Assembly (NCBI RefSeq): GCF_000003815.2
Contig: NC_049987.1
Location: 2,050,582 to 2,074,325 of the forward strand
DNA from: Branchiostoma floridae
Lineage: Eukaryota > Chordata > Leptocardii > Amphioxiformes > Branchiostomatidae
Reading direction: 5' to 3'
Length of the DNA: 23,744 nt
In this document: piece after piece, positions 1-12,949 of the stretch
How positions within the stretch are numbered: the first letter of the stretch is position 1
How the letters are laid out: the number at the start of each line of letters is the position of its first letter
The notes under the pieces: generated by a model
Database searches by the model: none
The model's input: only the letters and a program-made list of their open reading frames with translations
What the model was told of the DNA's origin: nothing
Made by a program: the position numbers and the translations under genes

Positions 1-3000
1 ATGCATTACCATGGCATTTTTTTCAAACTTTTTTTTTCACTGTATTACACTTTTATAAGGTGGAATAGACTTATTAGAGATGTTTACAAGCAAAAATAAT
101 GATATCCCACCTTTTTTCGATTTTTAATGGTAAAAGTTGTTAGGACGCTCAGAACAGCTCAAAAGGGCCTAAATCATCACTTTTAGACGAAATTACGGGG
201 TGTAATGCATTACCAATGGCATTTTTTTCAAAACTTTTTTTTTCACTGTATTACACTTTTATAAGGTGGAATAGACTTATTAGAGATGTTTACAAGCAAA
301 AATAATGATATCCCACCTTTTTTCGATTTTTAATGGTAAAAGTTGTTAGGACGCTCAGAACAGCTCAAAAGGGCCTAAATCATCACTTTTAGACGAAATT
401 ACGGGGTGTAATGCATTACCAATGGCATTTTTTTCAAAACTTTTTTTTTCACTGTATTACACTTTTATAAGGTGGAATAGACTTATTAGAGATGTTTACA
501 AGCAAAAATAATGATATCCCACCTTTTTTCGATTTTTAATGGTAAAAGTTGTTAGGACGCTCAGAACAGTTCAAAAGGGCCTAAATCGTCACTTTTAGAC
601 GAAATTACGGGGTGTAATGCATTACCAATGGCATTTTTTTCAAAACTTTTTTTTTCACTGTATTACACTTTTATAAGGTGGAATAGACTTATTAGAGATG
701 TTTACAAGCAAAAATAATGATATCCCACCTTTTTTCGATTTTTAATGGTAAAAGTTGTTAGGACGCTCAGAACAGCTCAAAAGGGCCTAAATCATCACTT
801 TTAGACGAAATTACGGGGTGTAATGCATTACCAATGGCATTTTTTTCAAAACTTTTTTTTTCACTGTATTACACTTTTATAAGGTGGAATAGACTTATTA
901 GAGATGTTTACAAGCAAAAATAATGATATCCCACCTTTTTTCGATTTTTGATGGTAAAAGTTGTTAGGACGCTCAGAACAGCTCAAAAGGGCCTAAATCA
1001 TCACTTTTAGACGAAATTACGGGGTGTAATGCATTACCAATGGCATTTTTTTCAAAACTTTTTTTTTCACTGTATTACACTTTTATAAGGTGGAATAGAC
1101 TTATTAGAGATGTTTACAAGCAAAAATAATGATATCCCACCTTTTTTCGATTTTTAATGGTAAAAGTTGTTAGGACGCTCAGAACAGCTCAAAAGGGCCT
1201 AAATCATCACTTTTAGACGAAATTACGGGGTGTAATGCATTACCAATGGCATTTTTTTCAAAACTTTTTTTTTCACTGTATTACACTTTTATAAGGTGGA
1301 ATAGACTTATTAGAGATGTTTACAAGCAAAAATAATGATATCCCACCTTTTTTCGATTTTTGATGGTAAAAGTTGTTAGGACGCTCAGAACAGCTCAGAA
1401 GGGCCTAAATCATCACTTTTAGACGAAATTACGGGGTGTAATGCATTACCAATGGCATTTTTTTCAAAACTTTTTTTTTCACTGTATTACACTTTTATAA
1501 GGTGGAATAGACTTATTAGAGATGTTTACAAGCAAAAATAATGATATCCCACCTTTTTTCGATTTTTAATGGTAAAAGTTGTTAGGACGCTCAGAACAGC
1601 TCAAAAGGGCCTAAATCATCACTTTTAGACGAAATTACGGGGTGTAATGCATTACCAATGGCATTTTTTTCAAAACTTTTTTTTTCACTGTATTACACTT
1701 TTATAAGGTGGAATAGACTTATTAGAGATGTTTACAAGCAAAAATAATGATATCCCACCTTTTTTCGATTTTTAATGGTAAAAGTTGTTAGGACGCTCAG
1801 AACAGCTCAAAAGGGCCTAAATCATCACTTTTAGACGAAATTACGGGGTGTAATGCATTACCAATGGCATTTTTTTCAAAACTTTTTTTTTCACTGTATT
1901 ACACTTTTATAAGGTGGAATAGACTTATTAGAGATGTTTACAAGCAAAAATAATGATATCCCACCTTTTTTCGATTTTTAATGGTAAAAGTTGTTAGGAC
2001 GCTCAGAACAGCTCAAAAGGGCCTAAATCATCACTTTTAGACGAAATTACGGGGTGTAATGCATTACCAATGGCATTTTTTTCAAAACTTTTTTTTTCAC
2101 TGTATTACACTTTTATAAGGTGGAATAGACTTATTAGAGATGTTTACAAGCAAAAATAATGATATCCCACCTTTTTTCGATTTTTAATGGTAAAAGTTGT
2201 TAGGACGCTCAGAACAGCTCAAAAGGGCCTAAATCATCACTTTTAGACGAAATTACGGGGTGTAATGCATTACCAATGGCATTTTTTTCAAAACTTTTTT
2301 TTTCACTGTATTACACTTTTATAAGGTGGAATAGACTTATTAGAGATGTTTACAAGCAAAAATAATGATATCCCACCTTTTTTCGATTTTTAATGGTAAA
2401 AGTTGTTAGGACGCTCAGAACAGCTCAAAAGGGCCTAAATCATCACTTTTAGACGAAATTACGGGGGTGTAATGCATTACCAATGGCATTTTTTTTCAAA
2501 ACTTTTTTTTTTCACCTGTATTACACTTTTATAAGGTGGAATAGACTTATTAGAGATGTTTACGAAGGCAAAAATAATGATATCCCACCTTTTTTCGATT
2601 TTTAATGGTAAAAGTTGTTAGGACGCTCAAAACAGCTCAAAAGGGCCTAAATCATCACTTTTAGACGAAATTACCGGGGTGTAATGCATTACCAATGGCA
2701 TTTTTTTCAAACTTTTTTTTTTCACTGTATTACACTTTTATAAGGCGGAATAGACTTATTAGAGATGTTTACAAGCAAAAATAATGATATCCCACCTTTT
2801 TTTCGATTTTTAATGGTAAAAGTTGTTAGGACGCTCAGAACAGCTCAAAAGGGCCTAAATCATCACTTTTAGACGAAATTACGGGGTGTAATGCATTACC
2901 AATGGCATTTTTTTCAAAACTTTTTTTTTCACTGTATTACACTTTTATAAGGTGGAATAGACTTATTAGAGATGTTTACAAGCAAAAATAATGATATCCC

Positions 3001-5587
3001 ACCTTTTTTCGATTTTTAATGGTAAAAGTTGTTAGGACGCTCAGAACAGCTCAAAAGGGCCTAAATCATCACTTTTAGACGAAATTACGGGGTGTAATGC
3101 ATTACCAATGGCATTTTTTTCAAAACTTTTTTTTTCACTGTATTACACTTTTATAAGGTGGAATAGACTTATTAGAGATGTTTACAAGCAAAAATAATGA
3201 TATCCCACCTTTTTTCGATTTTTAATGGTAAAAGTTGTTAGGACGCTCAGAACAGCTCAAAAGGGCCTAAATCATCACTTTTAGACGAAATTACGGGGTG
3301 TAATGCATTACCAATGGCATTTTTTTCAAAACTTTTTTTTTCACTGTATTACACTTTTATAAGGTGGAATAGACTTATTAGAGATGTTTACAAGCAAAAA
3401 TAATGATATCCCACCTTTTTTCGATTTTTAATGGTAAAAGTTGTTAGGACGCTCAGAACAGCTCAAAAGGGCCTAAATCATCACTTTTAGACGAAATTAC
3501 GGGGTGTAATGCATTACCAATGGCATTTTTTTCAAAACTTTTTTTTTCACTGTATTACACTTTTATAAGGTGGAATAGACTTATTAGAGATGTTTACAAG
3601 CAAAAATAATGATATCCCACCTTTTTTCGATTTTTAATGGTAAAAGTTGTTAGGACGCTCAGAACAGCTCAAAAGGGCCTAAATCATCACTTTTAGACGA
3701 AATTACGGCGTGTAATGCATTACCAATGGCATTTTTTTCAAAACTTTTTTTTTCACTGTATTACACTTTTATAAGGTGGAATAGACTTATTAGAGATGTT
3801 TACAAGCAAAAATAATGATATCCCACCTTTTTTCGATTTTTAATGGTAAAAGTTGTTAGGACGCTCAGAACAGCTCAAAAGGGCCTAAATCATCACTTTT
3901 AGACGAAATTACGGGGTGTAATGCATTACCAATGGCATTTTTTTCAAAACTTTTTTTTTCACTGTATTACACTTTTATAAGGTGGAATAGACTTATTAGA
4001 GATGTTTACAAGCAAAAATAATGATATCCCACCTTTTTTCGATTTTTAATGGTAAAAGTTGTTAGGACGCTCAGAACAGCTCAAAAGGGCCTAAATCATC
4101 ACTTTTAGACGAAATTACGGGGTGTAATGCATTACCAATGGCATTTTTTTCAAAACTTTTTTTTTCACTGTATTACACTTTTATAAGGTGGAATAGACTT
4201 ATTAGAGATGTTTACAAGCAAAAATAATGATATCCCACCTTTTTTCGATTTTTAATGGTAAAAGTTGTTAGGACGCTCAGAACAGCTCAAAAGGGCCTAA
4301 ATCATCACTTTTAGACGAAATTACGGGGTGTAATGCATTACCAATGGCATTTTTTTCAAAACTTTTTTTTTCACTGTATTACACTTTTATAAGGTGGAAT
4401 AGACTTATTAGAGATGTTTACAAGCAAAAATAATGATATCCCACCTTTTTTCGATTTTTAATGGTAAAAGTTGTTAGGACGCTCAGAACAGCTCAAAAGG
4501 GCCTAAATCATCACTTTTAGACGAAATTACGGGGTGTAATGCATTACCAATGGCATTTTTTTCAAAACTTTTTTTTTCACTGTATTACACTTTTATAAGG
4601 TGGAATAGACTTATTAGAGATGTTTACAAGCAAAAATAATGATATCCCACCTTTTTTCGATTTTTAATGGTAAAAGTTGTTAGGACGCTCAGAACAGCTC
4701 AAAAGGGCCTAAATCATCACTTTTAGACGAAATTACGGGGTGTAATGCATTACCAATGGCATTTTTTTCAAAACTTTTTTTTTCACTGTATTACACTTTT
4801 ATAAGGTGGAATAGACTTATTAGAGATGTTTACAAGCAAAAATAATGATATCCCACCTTTTTTCGATTTTTAATGGTAAAAGTTGTTAGGACGCTCAGAA
4901 CAGCTCAAAAGGGCCTAAATCATCACTTTTAGACGAAATTACGGCGTGTAATGCATTACCAATGGCATTTTTTTCAAAACTTTTTTTTTCACTGTATTAC
5001 ACTTTTATAAGGTGGAATAGACTTATTAGAGATGTTTACAAGCAAAAATAATGATATCCCACCTTTTTTCGATTTTTAATGGTAAAAGTTGTTAGGACGC
5101 TCAGAACAGCTCAAAAGGGCCTAAATCATCACTTTTAGACGAAATTACGGGGTGTAATGCATTACCAATGGCATTTTTTTCAAAACTTTTTTTTTCACTG
5201 TATTACACTTTTATAAGGTGGAATAGACTTATTAGAGATGTTTACAAGCAAAAATAATGATATCCCACCTTTTTTCGATTTTTAATGGTAAAAGTTGTTA
5301 GGACGCTCAGAACAGCTCAAAAGGGCCTAAATCATCACTTTTAGACGAAATTACGGGGTGTAATGCATTACCAATGGCATTTTTTTCAAAACTTTTTTTT
5401 TTCTGCTGTATTACACTTTTATAAGGGGGAATAGACTTATTAGAGATGTTTACAAGCCAAAAAAATGATATCCCACCTTTTTTCGATTTTTAATGGGAAA
5501 AGTTGTTAGGACGCTCAGAACAGCTCAAAAGGGCCTAAATCGTAACTTTTAGACCAAATTACCGGGTGTAATGCATTACCCATGGCA

Positions 5588-5847
5588 NNNNNNNNNNNNN
5601 NNNNNNNNNNNNNNNNNNNNNNNNNNNNNNNNNNNNNNNNNNNNNNNNNNNNNNNNNNNNNNNNNNNNNNNNNNNNNNNNNNNNNNNNNNNNNNNNNNNN
5701 NNNNNNNNNNNNNNNNNNNNNNNNNNNNNNNNNNNNNNNNNNNNNNNNNNNNNNNNNNNNNNNNNNNNNNNNNNNNNNNNNNNNNNNNNNNNNNNNNNNN
5801 NNNNNNNNNNNNNNNNNNNNNNNNNNNNNNNNNNNNNNNNNNNNNNN
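5588..5847. other. Assembly gap inside the satellite (260 N)
   Basis: Run of 260 N with satellite on both sides. The phase mark lies at 5571 before and 5984 after, 413 bp apart. That is two units plus one base, so the estimated gap size agrees with the 206-bp periodicity and the missing bases are almost certainly satellite. Confidence 0.98.
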
Positions 5848-7340
5848 CTTATTAGAGATGTTTACAAGCAAAAATAATGATATCCCACCGTTTTTTCGAT
5901 TTTTAATGGTAAAAGTTGTTAGGACGCTCAGAACAGCTCAAAAGGGCCTAAATCATCACTTTTAGACGAAATTACGGGGTGTAATGCATTACCAATGGCA
6001 TTTTTTTCAAAACTTTTTTTTTCACTGTATTACACTTTTATAAGGTGGAATAGACTTATTAGAGATGTTTACAAGCAAAAATAATGATATCCCACCTTTT
6101 TTCGATTTTTAATGGTAAAAGTTGTTAGGACGCTCAGAACAGCTCAAAAGGGCCTAAATCATCACTTTTAGACGAAATTACGGGGTGTAATGCATTACCA
6201 ATGGCATTTTTTTCAAAACTTTTTTTTCACTGGATTACACTTTTATAAGGTGGAATAGACTTATTAGAGATGTTTACCAGCAAAAATAATGATATCCCAC
6301 CTTTTTTCGATTTTTAATGGTAAAAGTTGTTAGGACGCTCAGAACAGCTCAAAAGGGCCTAAATCATCACTTTTAGACGAAATTACGGGGTGTAATGCAT
6401 TACCAATGGCATTTTTTTCAAAACTTTTTTTTTCACTGTATTACACTTTTATAAGGTGGAATAGACTTATTAGAGATGTTTACAAGCAAAAATAATGATA
6501 TCCCACCTTTTTTCGATTTTTAATGGTAAAAGTTGTTAGGACGCTCAGAACAGCTCAAAAGGGCCTAAATCATCACTTTTAGACGAAATTACGGGGTGTA
6601 ATGCATTACCAATGGCATTTTTTTCAAAACTTTTTTTTTCACTGTATTACACTTTTATAAGGTGGAATAGACTTATTAGAGATGTTTACAAGCAAAAATA
6701 ATGATATCCCACCTTTTTTCGATTTTTAATGGTAAAAGTTGTTAGGACGCTCAGAACAGCTCAAAAGGGCCTAAATCATCACTTTTAGACGAAATTACGG
6801 GGTGTAATGCATTACCAATGGCATTTTTTTCAAAACTTTTTTTTTCACTGTATTACACTTTTATAAGGTGGAATAGACTTATTAGAGATGTTTACAAGCA
6901 AAAATAATGATATCCCACCTTTTTTCGATTTTTAATGGTAAAAGTTGTTAGGACGCTCAGAACAGCTCAAAAGGGCCTAAATCATCACTTTTAGACGAAA
7001 TTACGGGGTGTAATGCATTACCAATGGCATTTTTTTCAAAACTTTTTTCTTCACTGTATTACACTTTTATAAGGTGGAATAGACTTATTAGAGATGTTTA
7101 CCAGCAAAAATAATGATATCCCACCCTTTTTTCGATTTTTGATGGTAAAAGTTGTTAGGACGCTCAGAACAGCTCAAAAGGGCCTAAATCATCACTTTTA
7201 GACGAAATTACGGGGTGTAATGCATTACCAATGGCATTTTTTTCAAAACTTTTTTTTTCACTGTATTACACTTTTATAAGGTGGAATAGACTTATTGGAG
7301 ATGTTTACAAGCAAAAATAATGATATCCCACCTTTTTTTC

Positions 7341-7440
7341 NNNNNNNNNNNNNNNNNNNNNNNNNNNNNNNNNNNNNNNNNNNNNNNNNNNNNNNNNNNN
7401 NNNNNNNNNNNNNNNNNNNNNNNNNNNNNNNNNNNNNNNN
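7341..7440. other. Assembly gap of arbitrary size (100 N) inside the satellite
   Basis: Exactly 100 N between the satellite words ccttttttc and ggtaaaag, which in an intact unit are separated by only about ten bases. The phase marks at 7220 and 7517 are 297 bp apart, not a multiple of 206. The gap length is therefore a placeholder: the true missing sequence is about 10 bp, or 10 bp plus whole units. Confidence 0.95.
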
Positions 7441-8591
7441 GGTAAAAGTTGTTAGGACGCTCAGAACAGCTCAAAAGGGCCTAAATCATCCATTTTAGAC
7501 GAAATTACGGGGTGTAATGCATTACCAATGGCATTTTTTTCAAAACTTTTTTTTTCACTGTATTACACTTTTATAAGGTGGAATAGACTTATTAGAGATG
7601 TTTACAAGCAAAAATAATGATATCCCCCCTTTTTTCGATTTTTAATGGTAAAAGTTGTTAGGACGCTCAGAACAGCTCAAAAGGGCCTAAATCATCACTT
7701 TTAGATGAAATTACGGGGTGTAATGCATTACCAATGGCATTTTTTTCAAAACTTTTTTTTTCACTGTATTACACTTTTATAAGGTGGAATAGACTTATTA
7801 GAGATGTTTACAAGCAAAAATAATGATATCCCACCTTTTTTCGATTTTTAATGGTAAAAGTTGTTAGGACGCTCAGAACAGCTCAAAAGGGCCTAAATCA
7901 TCACTTTTAGACGAAATTACGGGGTGTAATGCATTACCAATGGCATTTTTTTCAAAACTTTTTTTTTCACTGTATTACACTTTTATAAGGTGGAATAGAC
8001 TTATTAGAGATGTTTACAAGCAAAAATAATGATATCCCACCTTTTTTCGATTTTTAATGGTAAAAGTTGTTAGGACGCTCAGAACAGCTCAAAAGGGCCT
8101 AAATCATCACTTTTAGACGAAATTACGGGGTGTAATGCATTACCAATGGCATTTTTTTCAAAACTTTTTTTCTCACTGTATTACACTTTTATAAGGTGGA
8201 ATAGACTTATTAGAGATGTTTACAAGCAAAAATAATGATATCCCACCTTTTTTCGATTTTTAATGGTAAAAGTTGTTAGGACGCTCAGAACAGCTCAAAA
8301 GGGCCTAAATCATCACTTTTAGACGAAATTACGGGGTGTAATGCATTACCAATGGCATTTTTTTCAAAACTTTTTTTTCACTGTATTACACTTTTATAAG
8401 GTGGAATAGACTTATTAGAGATGTTTACAAGCAAAAATAATGATATTCCCCCCTTTTTTCGATTTTTAATGGTAAAAGTTGTTATGGACGCTCAGAACAG
8501 CTCAAAAGGGCCCTAAATCATCACTTTTAGACGAAATTACGGGGTGTAATGCATTACCAATGGCATTTTTTTCAAAACTTTTTTTTTTTCA

Positions 8592-8834
8592 NNNNNNNNN
8601 NNNNNNNNNNNNNNNNNNNNNNNNNNNNNNNNNNNNNNNNNNNNNNNNNNNNNNNNNNNNNNNNNNNNNNNNNNNNNNNNNNNNNNNNNNNNNNNNNNNN
8701 NNNNNNNNNNNNNNNNNNNNNNNNNNNNNNNNNNNNNNNNNNNNNNNNNNNNNNNNNNNNNNNNNNNNNNNNNNNNNNNNNNNNNNNNNNNNNNNNNNNN
8801 NNNNNNNNNNNNNNNNNNNNNNNNNNNNNNNNNN
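8592..8834. other. Assembly gap inside the satellite (243 N)
   Basis: Run of 243 N flanked by satellite. Phase marks at 8549 and about 8976 are 427 bp apart against 412 expected for two units. Several single-base insertions beside the gap explain part of the excess. The gap is almost certainly satellite. Confidence 0.95.
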
Positions 8835-10191
8835 AGACTTATTAGAGATGTTTACAAGCAAAAATAATGATATCCCACCTTTTTTCGATTTTTAATGGTA
8901 AAAGTTGTTAGGACGCTCAGAACAGCTCAAAAAGGGCCTAAATCATCACTTTTAGACGAAATTAACGGGGTGGTAATGCCATTACCAATGGCATTTTTTT
9001 CAAAACTTTTTTTTTCATCTGTATTACACTTTTATAAGGTGGAATAGACTTATTAGAGATGTTTACAAGCAAAAATAATGATATCCCACCTTTTTTCGAT
9101 TTTTAATGGTAAAAGTTGTTAGGACGCTCAGAACAGCTCAAAAGGGCCTAAATCATCACTTTTAGACGAAATTACGGGGTGTAATGCATTACCAATGGCA
9201 TTTTTTTCAAAACTTTTTTTTTCACTGTATTACACTTTTATAAGGTGGAATAGACTTATTAGAGATGTTTACAAGCAAAAATAATGATATCCCACCTTTT
9301 TTCGATTTTTAATGGTAAAAGTTGTTAGGACGCTCAGAACAGCTCAAAAGGGCCTAAATCATCACTTTAAGACGAAATTACGGCGTGTAATGCATTACCA
9401 ATGGCATTTTTTTCAAAACTTGTTTTTTCACTGTATTACACTTTTATAAGGTGGAATAGACTTATTAGAGATGTTTACAAGCAAAAATAATGATATCCCA
9501 CCTTTTTTCGATTTTTAATGGTAAAAGTTGTTAGGACGCTCAGAACAGCTCAAAAGGGCCTAAATCATCACTTTTAGACGAAATTACGGGGTGTAATGCA
9601 TTACCAATGGCATTTTTTTCAAAACTTTTTTTTTCACTGTATTACACTTTTATAAGGTGGAATAGACTTATTAGAGATGTTTACAAGCAAAAATAATGAT
9701 ATCCCACCTTTTTTCGATTTTTAATGGTAAAAGTTGTTAGGACGCTCAGAACAGCTCAAAAGGGCCTAAATCATCACTTTTAGACGAAATTACGGGGTGT
9801 AATGCATTACCAATGGCATTTTTTTCAAAACTTTTTTCTTCACTGTATTACACTTTTATAAGGTGGAATAGACTTATTAGAGATGTTTACAAGCAAAAAT
9901 AATGATATCCCACCTTTTTTCGATTTTAATGGTAAAAGTTGTTAGGACGCTCAGAACAGCTCAAAAGGGCCTAAATCATCACTTTTAGACGAAATTACGG
10001 GGTGTAATGCATTACCAATGGCATTTTTTTCAAAACTTTTTTCTTCACTGTATTACACTTTTATAAGGTGGAATAGACTTATTAGAGATGTTTACAAGCA
10101 AAAATAATGATATCCCACCTTTTTTCGATTTTTAATGGTAAAAGTTGTTAGGACGCTCAGAACAGCTCAAAAGGGCCTAAATCATCACTTT

Positions 10192-10515
10192 TTTGCTCCG
10201 CAAAAATGTGTTTTACAATCCATGAATTTTCTACCGACACCAAGAAAATAAAGATGTGGTCAGAGACAAAATCAGGTTTCGCGGAACACAACAATTTATT
10301 CCTCAAACGGGAAATCAATCGAATATGTATATCAGTTTGAGTTACCCACAAAGCAATAACACAAATGACGTCAACAGGTTTTGGGGGTAATCCCCATGGG
10401 AATACACAGCACGTCAATCAGCTAATGGTCCAATTACATCAATATTATGACATTGTCAAACATGAGAAAATACAAACAAAATTGTTTACATGGTAAAGCT
10501 TACAAATCTAACCAC
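10192..10515 (+). repeat. Split direct repeat A1 (left terminus of the element)
   Basis: Left terminal repeat of the element, matching 14285-14608 (A2) at an offset of 4,093 bp with a single mismatch. It opens in a T-tract followed by gctccgcaaaaatg. This forms a hairpin: TTTTTGC at 10190-10196, loop TCC, GCAAAAA at 10200-10206. Identity ends after accac at 10515, where A1 continues agagc and A2 continues catac. A minus-strand reading frame of about 76 codons lies in both copies, but it runs on into satellite in A1 and resembles nothing known, so I do not treat it as a gene. Confidence 0.93.
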
Positions 10516-12699
10516 AGAGCTAAGGAAAAACCACAAAAATGCTGAGGAACCACAGTTGAAATGCTTAAATTAGCAAAAGAAAGACAGAGAACAAGCATAA
10601 AATTTGCAACGAAATCCTTAATCGACCGTTCAGACTGAAAGGTTAATTAGATAAGAAAGAAAACAGCTAAAGTGGACAAACAGGTGATGTCGAAGTCAAT
10701 CACGGTATATATGAAACAGAAGTGTTGACGTACAAATGGATGACTAGATATGTTGTCTAAGCGATCAACATGTTAACTACACGTCAATAGCTGCTAGTAC
10801 TAGGAGGATTGAAGATGAAGTTTTACTATACCTAGCCGCTGGTGACTGCCTATGGTAAGGCTGATACGGAAACAAGCAAATTCAAAATGATATTTGGACA
10901 ACATCGGATTCCTCAATAACGGTAAAGGCAATGCTGTACAAGGCTGTAGGGCGTATCTTCCGCCAAGGTTAATAGTGGAGCTACATGTATAGACAAAAAC
11001 GCGTACGTCACTAACGTCCTATACTTTTTAGAGGCGTACAATCACAGTATAATCTAACGTACTTAATGCACCTTTCTACGGCCTAATTTAAAACTTGAAG
11101 TAAATATATTCTGATATGGGTCTGGATACAGCTATCTGTTACATACTATACTTGTCTCATTCATTTGAAAGTCGCAAGATATAGGCTATACAATGTGCCT
11201 TTTATGGCTGAGTCATAAAGGAAGTTGCAACTAAGCCGTGTTTATTGTCAACGCTGAACTGTGAGTGCGCAGAAGGAATTTCAAGAGAGGAACTTATGAA
11301 ATAGGCACGTTGACCGGTGTATTGGACGACAGAGCTGTCAAATGGAATGCCCAAACTTCATGGCTGTTTGAAATCGAGAATAGTGCCGCAATGCCGGCTA
11401 CCCCAACCCTAACTCCCGTAGGAGGGGGGAGGTAGGATTTACCCATTGCTGTAAACGGCAGGACAGGTGTTTACTCACCTTAAGTAGGAATTGTCAAGAA
11501 GTTACTGTATGGGTCCAGTTTGTTCCGGTACAAGTGCGTATTATCTATTGTATATTCTAGAATCGTTGAATATAAGCACAAGACATAAGATGAGGAAGAG
11601 GCAACCTGATGATCACTTTTTATAGACTTTAGACTAGTGTCATTGTATTAATTGACTTATCAATGTTGCCATACAATTGTACCATGTACAAATGTCATGC
11701 AATAAAGTTCATTATTTCATTAATTCTTCTCCTACAGCTTCAAGATTAGATAAGCCGCTTATTGTGTAAACAAGTACATGTAAAGCGATGGAACAATGTA
11801 ACTAATACTAGTAGCACTTAAATGGGAACAAGACATAGTGCATGGCGGAGTGGGAAGGCGTTAACATGGTGCCGACCGAAACTGACACCTGCAGTGAATT
11901 ATTTACGAGAAAGTTTCTTAATACTATATCAGTCGGGAAGGTCCATGTTCATAAACCAATGGTACAAGTATCAGTCGCAGCAGAAAACAAAATGTCTATA
12001 TGTGAGACAGTTAGTGCAGCCAGTTGGGAGGGCCCAGGTACTAGATGAAGCGGACTCTGCCTGCAGATGAAACTGTAGACTCGGTCGTTGACAGGATGTC
12101 CGTGCAGGAGGTTTGGACTGGGAACAGGTAGGTGTCCAGGCCCGTACACATTTGGGGCTCCGCGGCATCGGGTCAGTGGGCTGTCAGGCGGGGCACCAGC
12201 CGTCCTCCGGTGAGAGGTGTTCCGAAATGCCTGTCGAAACGGCCTCGGGCTCGCAATACATGGAAATGAAGTATAAAACAAAATCATTAAATGTATTCCG
12301 AAAAGAGTGTTCCTGTCCGAGAATAACATATATATAATAATAGATTTTTTATATACCACAACAATCTAGAAATCGGCTCATTTCAATTGGAGCCTTGACA
12401 AAAATGGGAGATAATGTGTTGTATTTAGTATCGCGCGCATAGCGAACTGAAGATAGGCAGTTCATCTGAGAGAATCCAGTGAAACAAAGACTTTCTCGAA
12501 TTTGAAATAAAAAATTGTCTGATTTTGGTGTTATAAGCTCTTAGCAGAATGTATGATACAAGATAGAGTCCAAGTAATCCGTAGAGTATTATTGTAGGTG
12601 AATAGATAATACGTCAGGGTTTTAAGATTTTTCGCACCTTGCTATACTCTCTGTATACCGTGGCTGTATAGCGGCAAAGGTTTCGGTTTTCATGTTGAC

Positions 12700-12799
12700 N
12701 NNNNNNNNNNNNNNNNNNNNNNNNNNNNNNNNNNNNNNNNNNNNNNNNNNNNNNNNNNNNNNNNNNNNNNNNNNNNNNNNNNNNNNNNNNNNNNNNNNN
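12700..12799. other. Assembly gap in element interior 1 (100 N)
   Basis: Exactly 100 N, the same length as the demonstrably arbitrary gap at 7341-7440, so the true size is probably unknown. The interior and total length of the element are uncertain by this amount. Confidence 0.9.
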
Positions 12800-12949
12800 T
12801 TTTTATCTAATAGATGATGATTTTGATACATTGAACTACAAGTCGGAGGGAAGAAGAGGCAACCTACACACTTCTCCCCGCGACATTGGCCGTGTGGAAA
12901 GAAAAAAAAAATACAATATGTCGCATGTCGATAAATTCAGAATGTTAAT

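Larger units (their letters stand above)
1..10191. repeat. 206-bp satellite DNA array, left block (about 49 units)
   Basis: Head-to-tail tandem array with a 206-bp period, seen directly from the recurring phase mark atgcattacc at 1, 205, 411, 617, 823, 1029, 1235, 1441 and onward to about 10007. The unit is AT-rich and contains two T-tracts (7 and 9 T), a 12-bp palindrome GTAATGCATTAC (first at 202-213) and short dyads. Most units are identical or differ by one or two bases, which indicates strong homogenisation by unequal exchange or conversion. Because 206 is not a multiple of three and all frames carry stops, the array cannot encode a repeated protein. Units next to the gaps (about 2460-2750, 5400-5580, 8440-8590, 8930-9020) carry clustered indels that look like low-quality consensus. 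A centromeric, pericentromeric or other heterochromatic location is possible but not shown. I do not recognise the family by name. Confidence 0.97.

Noticed and set aside
2461-2750. Cluster of single-base indels in satellite units
   Set aside because: They are concentrated in homopolymers and local stretches, as expected from low-quality consensus rather than biology.
5515-5965. Open frames across the N gap on both strands (also at 7292-7498, 8479-8895, 18488-18961, 19601-20102, 21340-22407)
   Set aside because: They are open only because N is read as X. The visible ends are satellite or repeat sequence.
1-10191. CRISPR array
   Set aside because: The repeated unit is one continuous 206-bp sequence with no variable spacers, and the setting is eukaryotic.
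10157-10417. Minus-strand frame of 86 codons, with a near-identical 76-codon frame at 14280-14510
   Set aside because: Both lie in the A repeat, so duplication is expected from the repeat itself. One runs into satellite, and the protein shows no recognisable domain.
11401-11420. Telomere-like word ccaaccctaac
   Set aside because: There is only a single CCCTAA motif and no tandem run.
11949-12359. Minus-strand frame of 136 codons in interior 1
   Set aside because: It is the longest gap-free frame but overlaps other short frames on both strands, crosses a sharp GC shift, and resembles no gag, RT, recombinase or other family I know.
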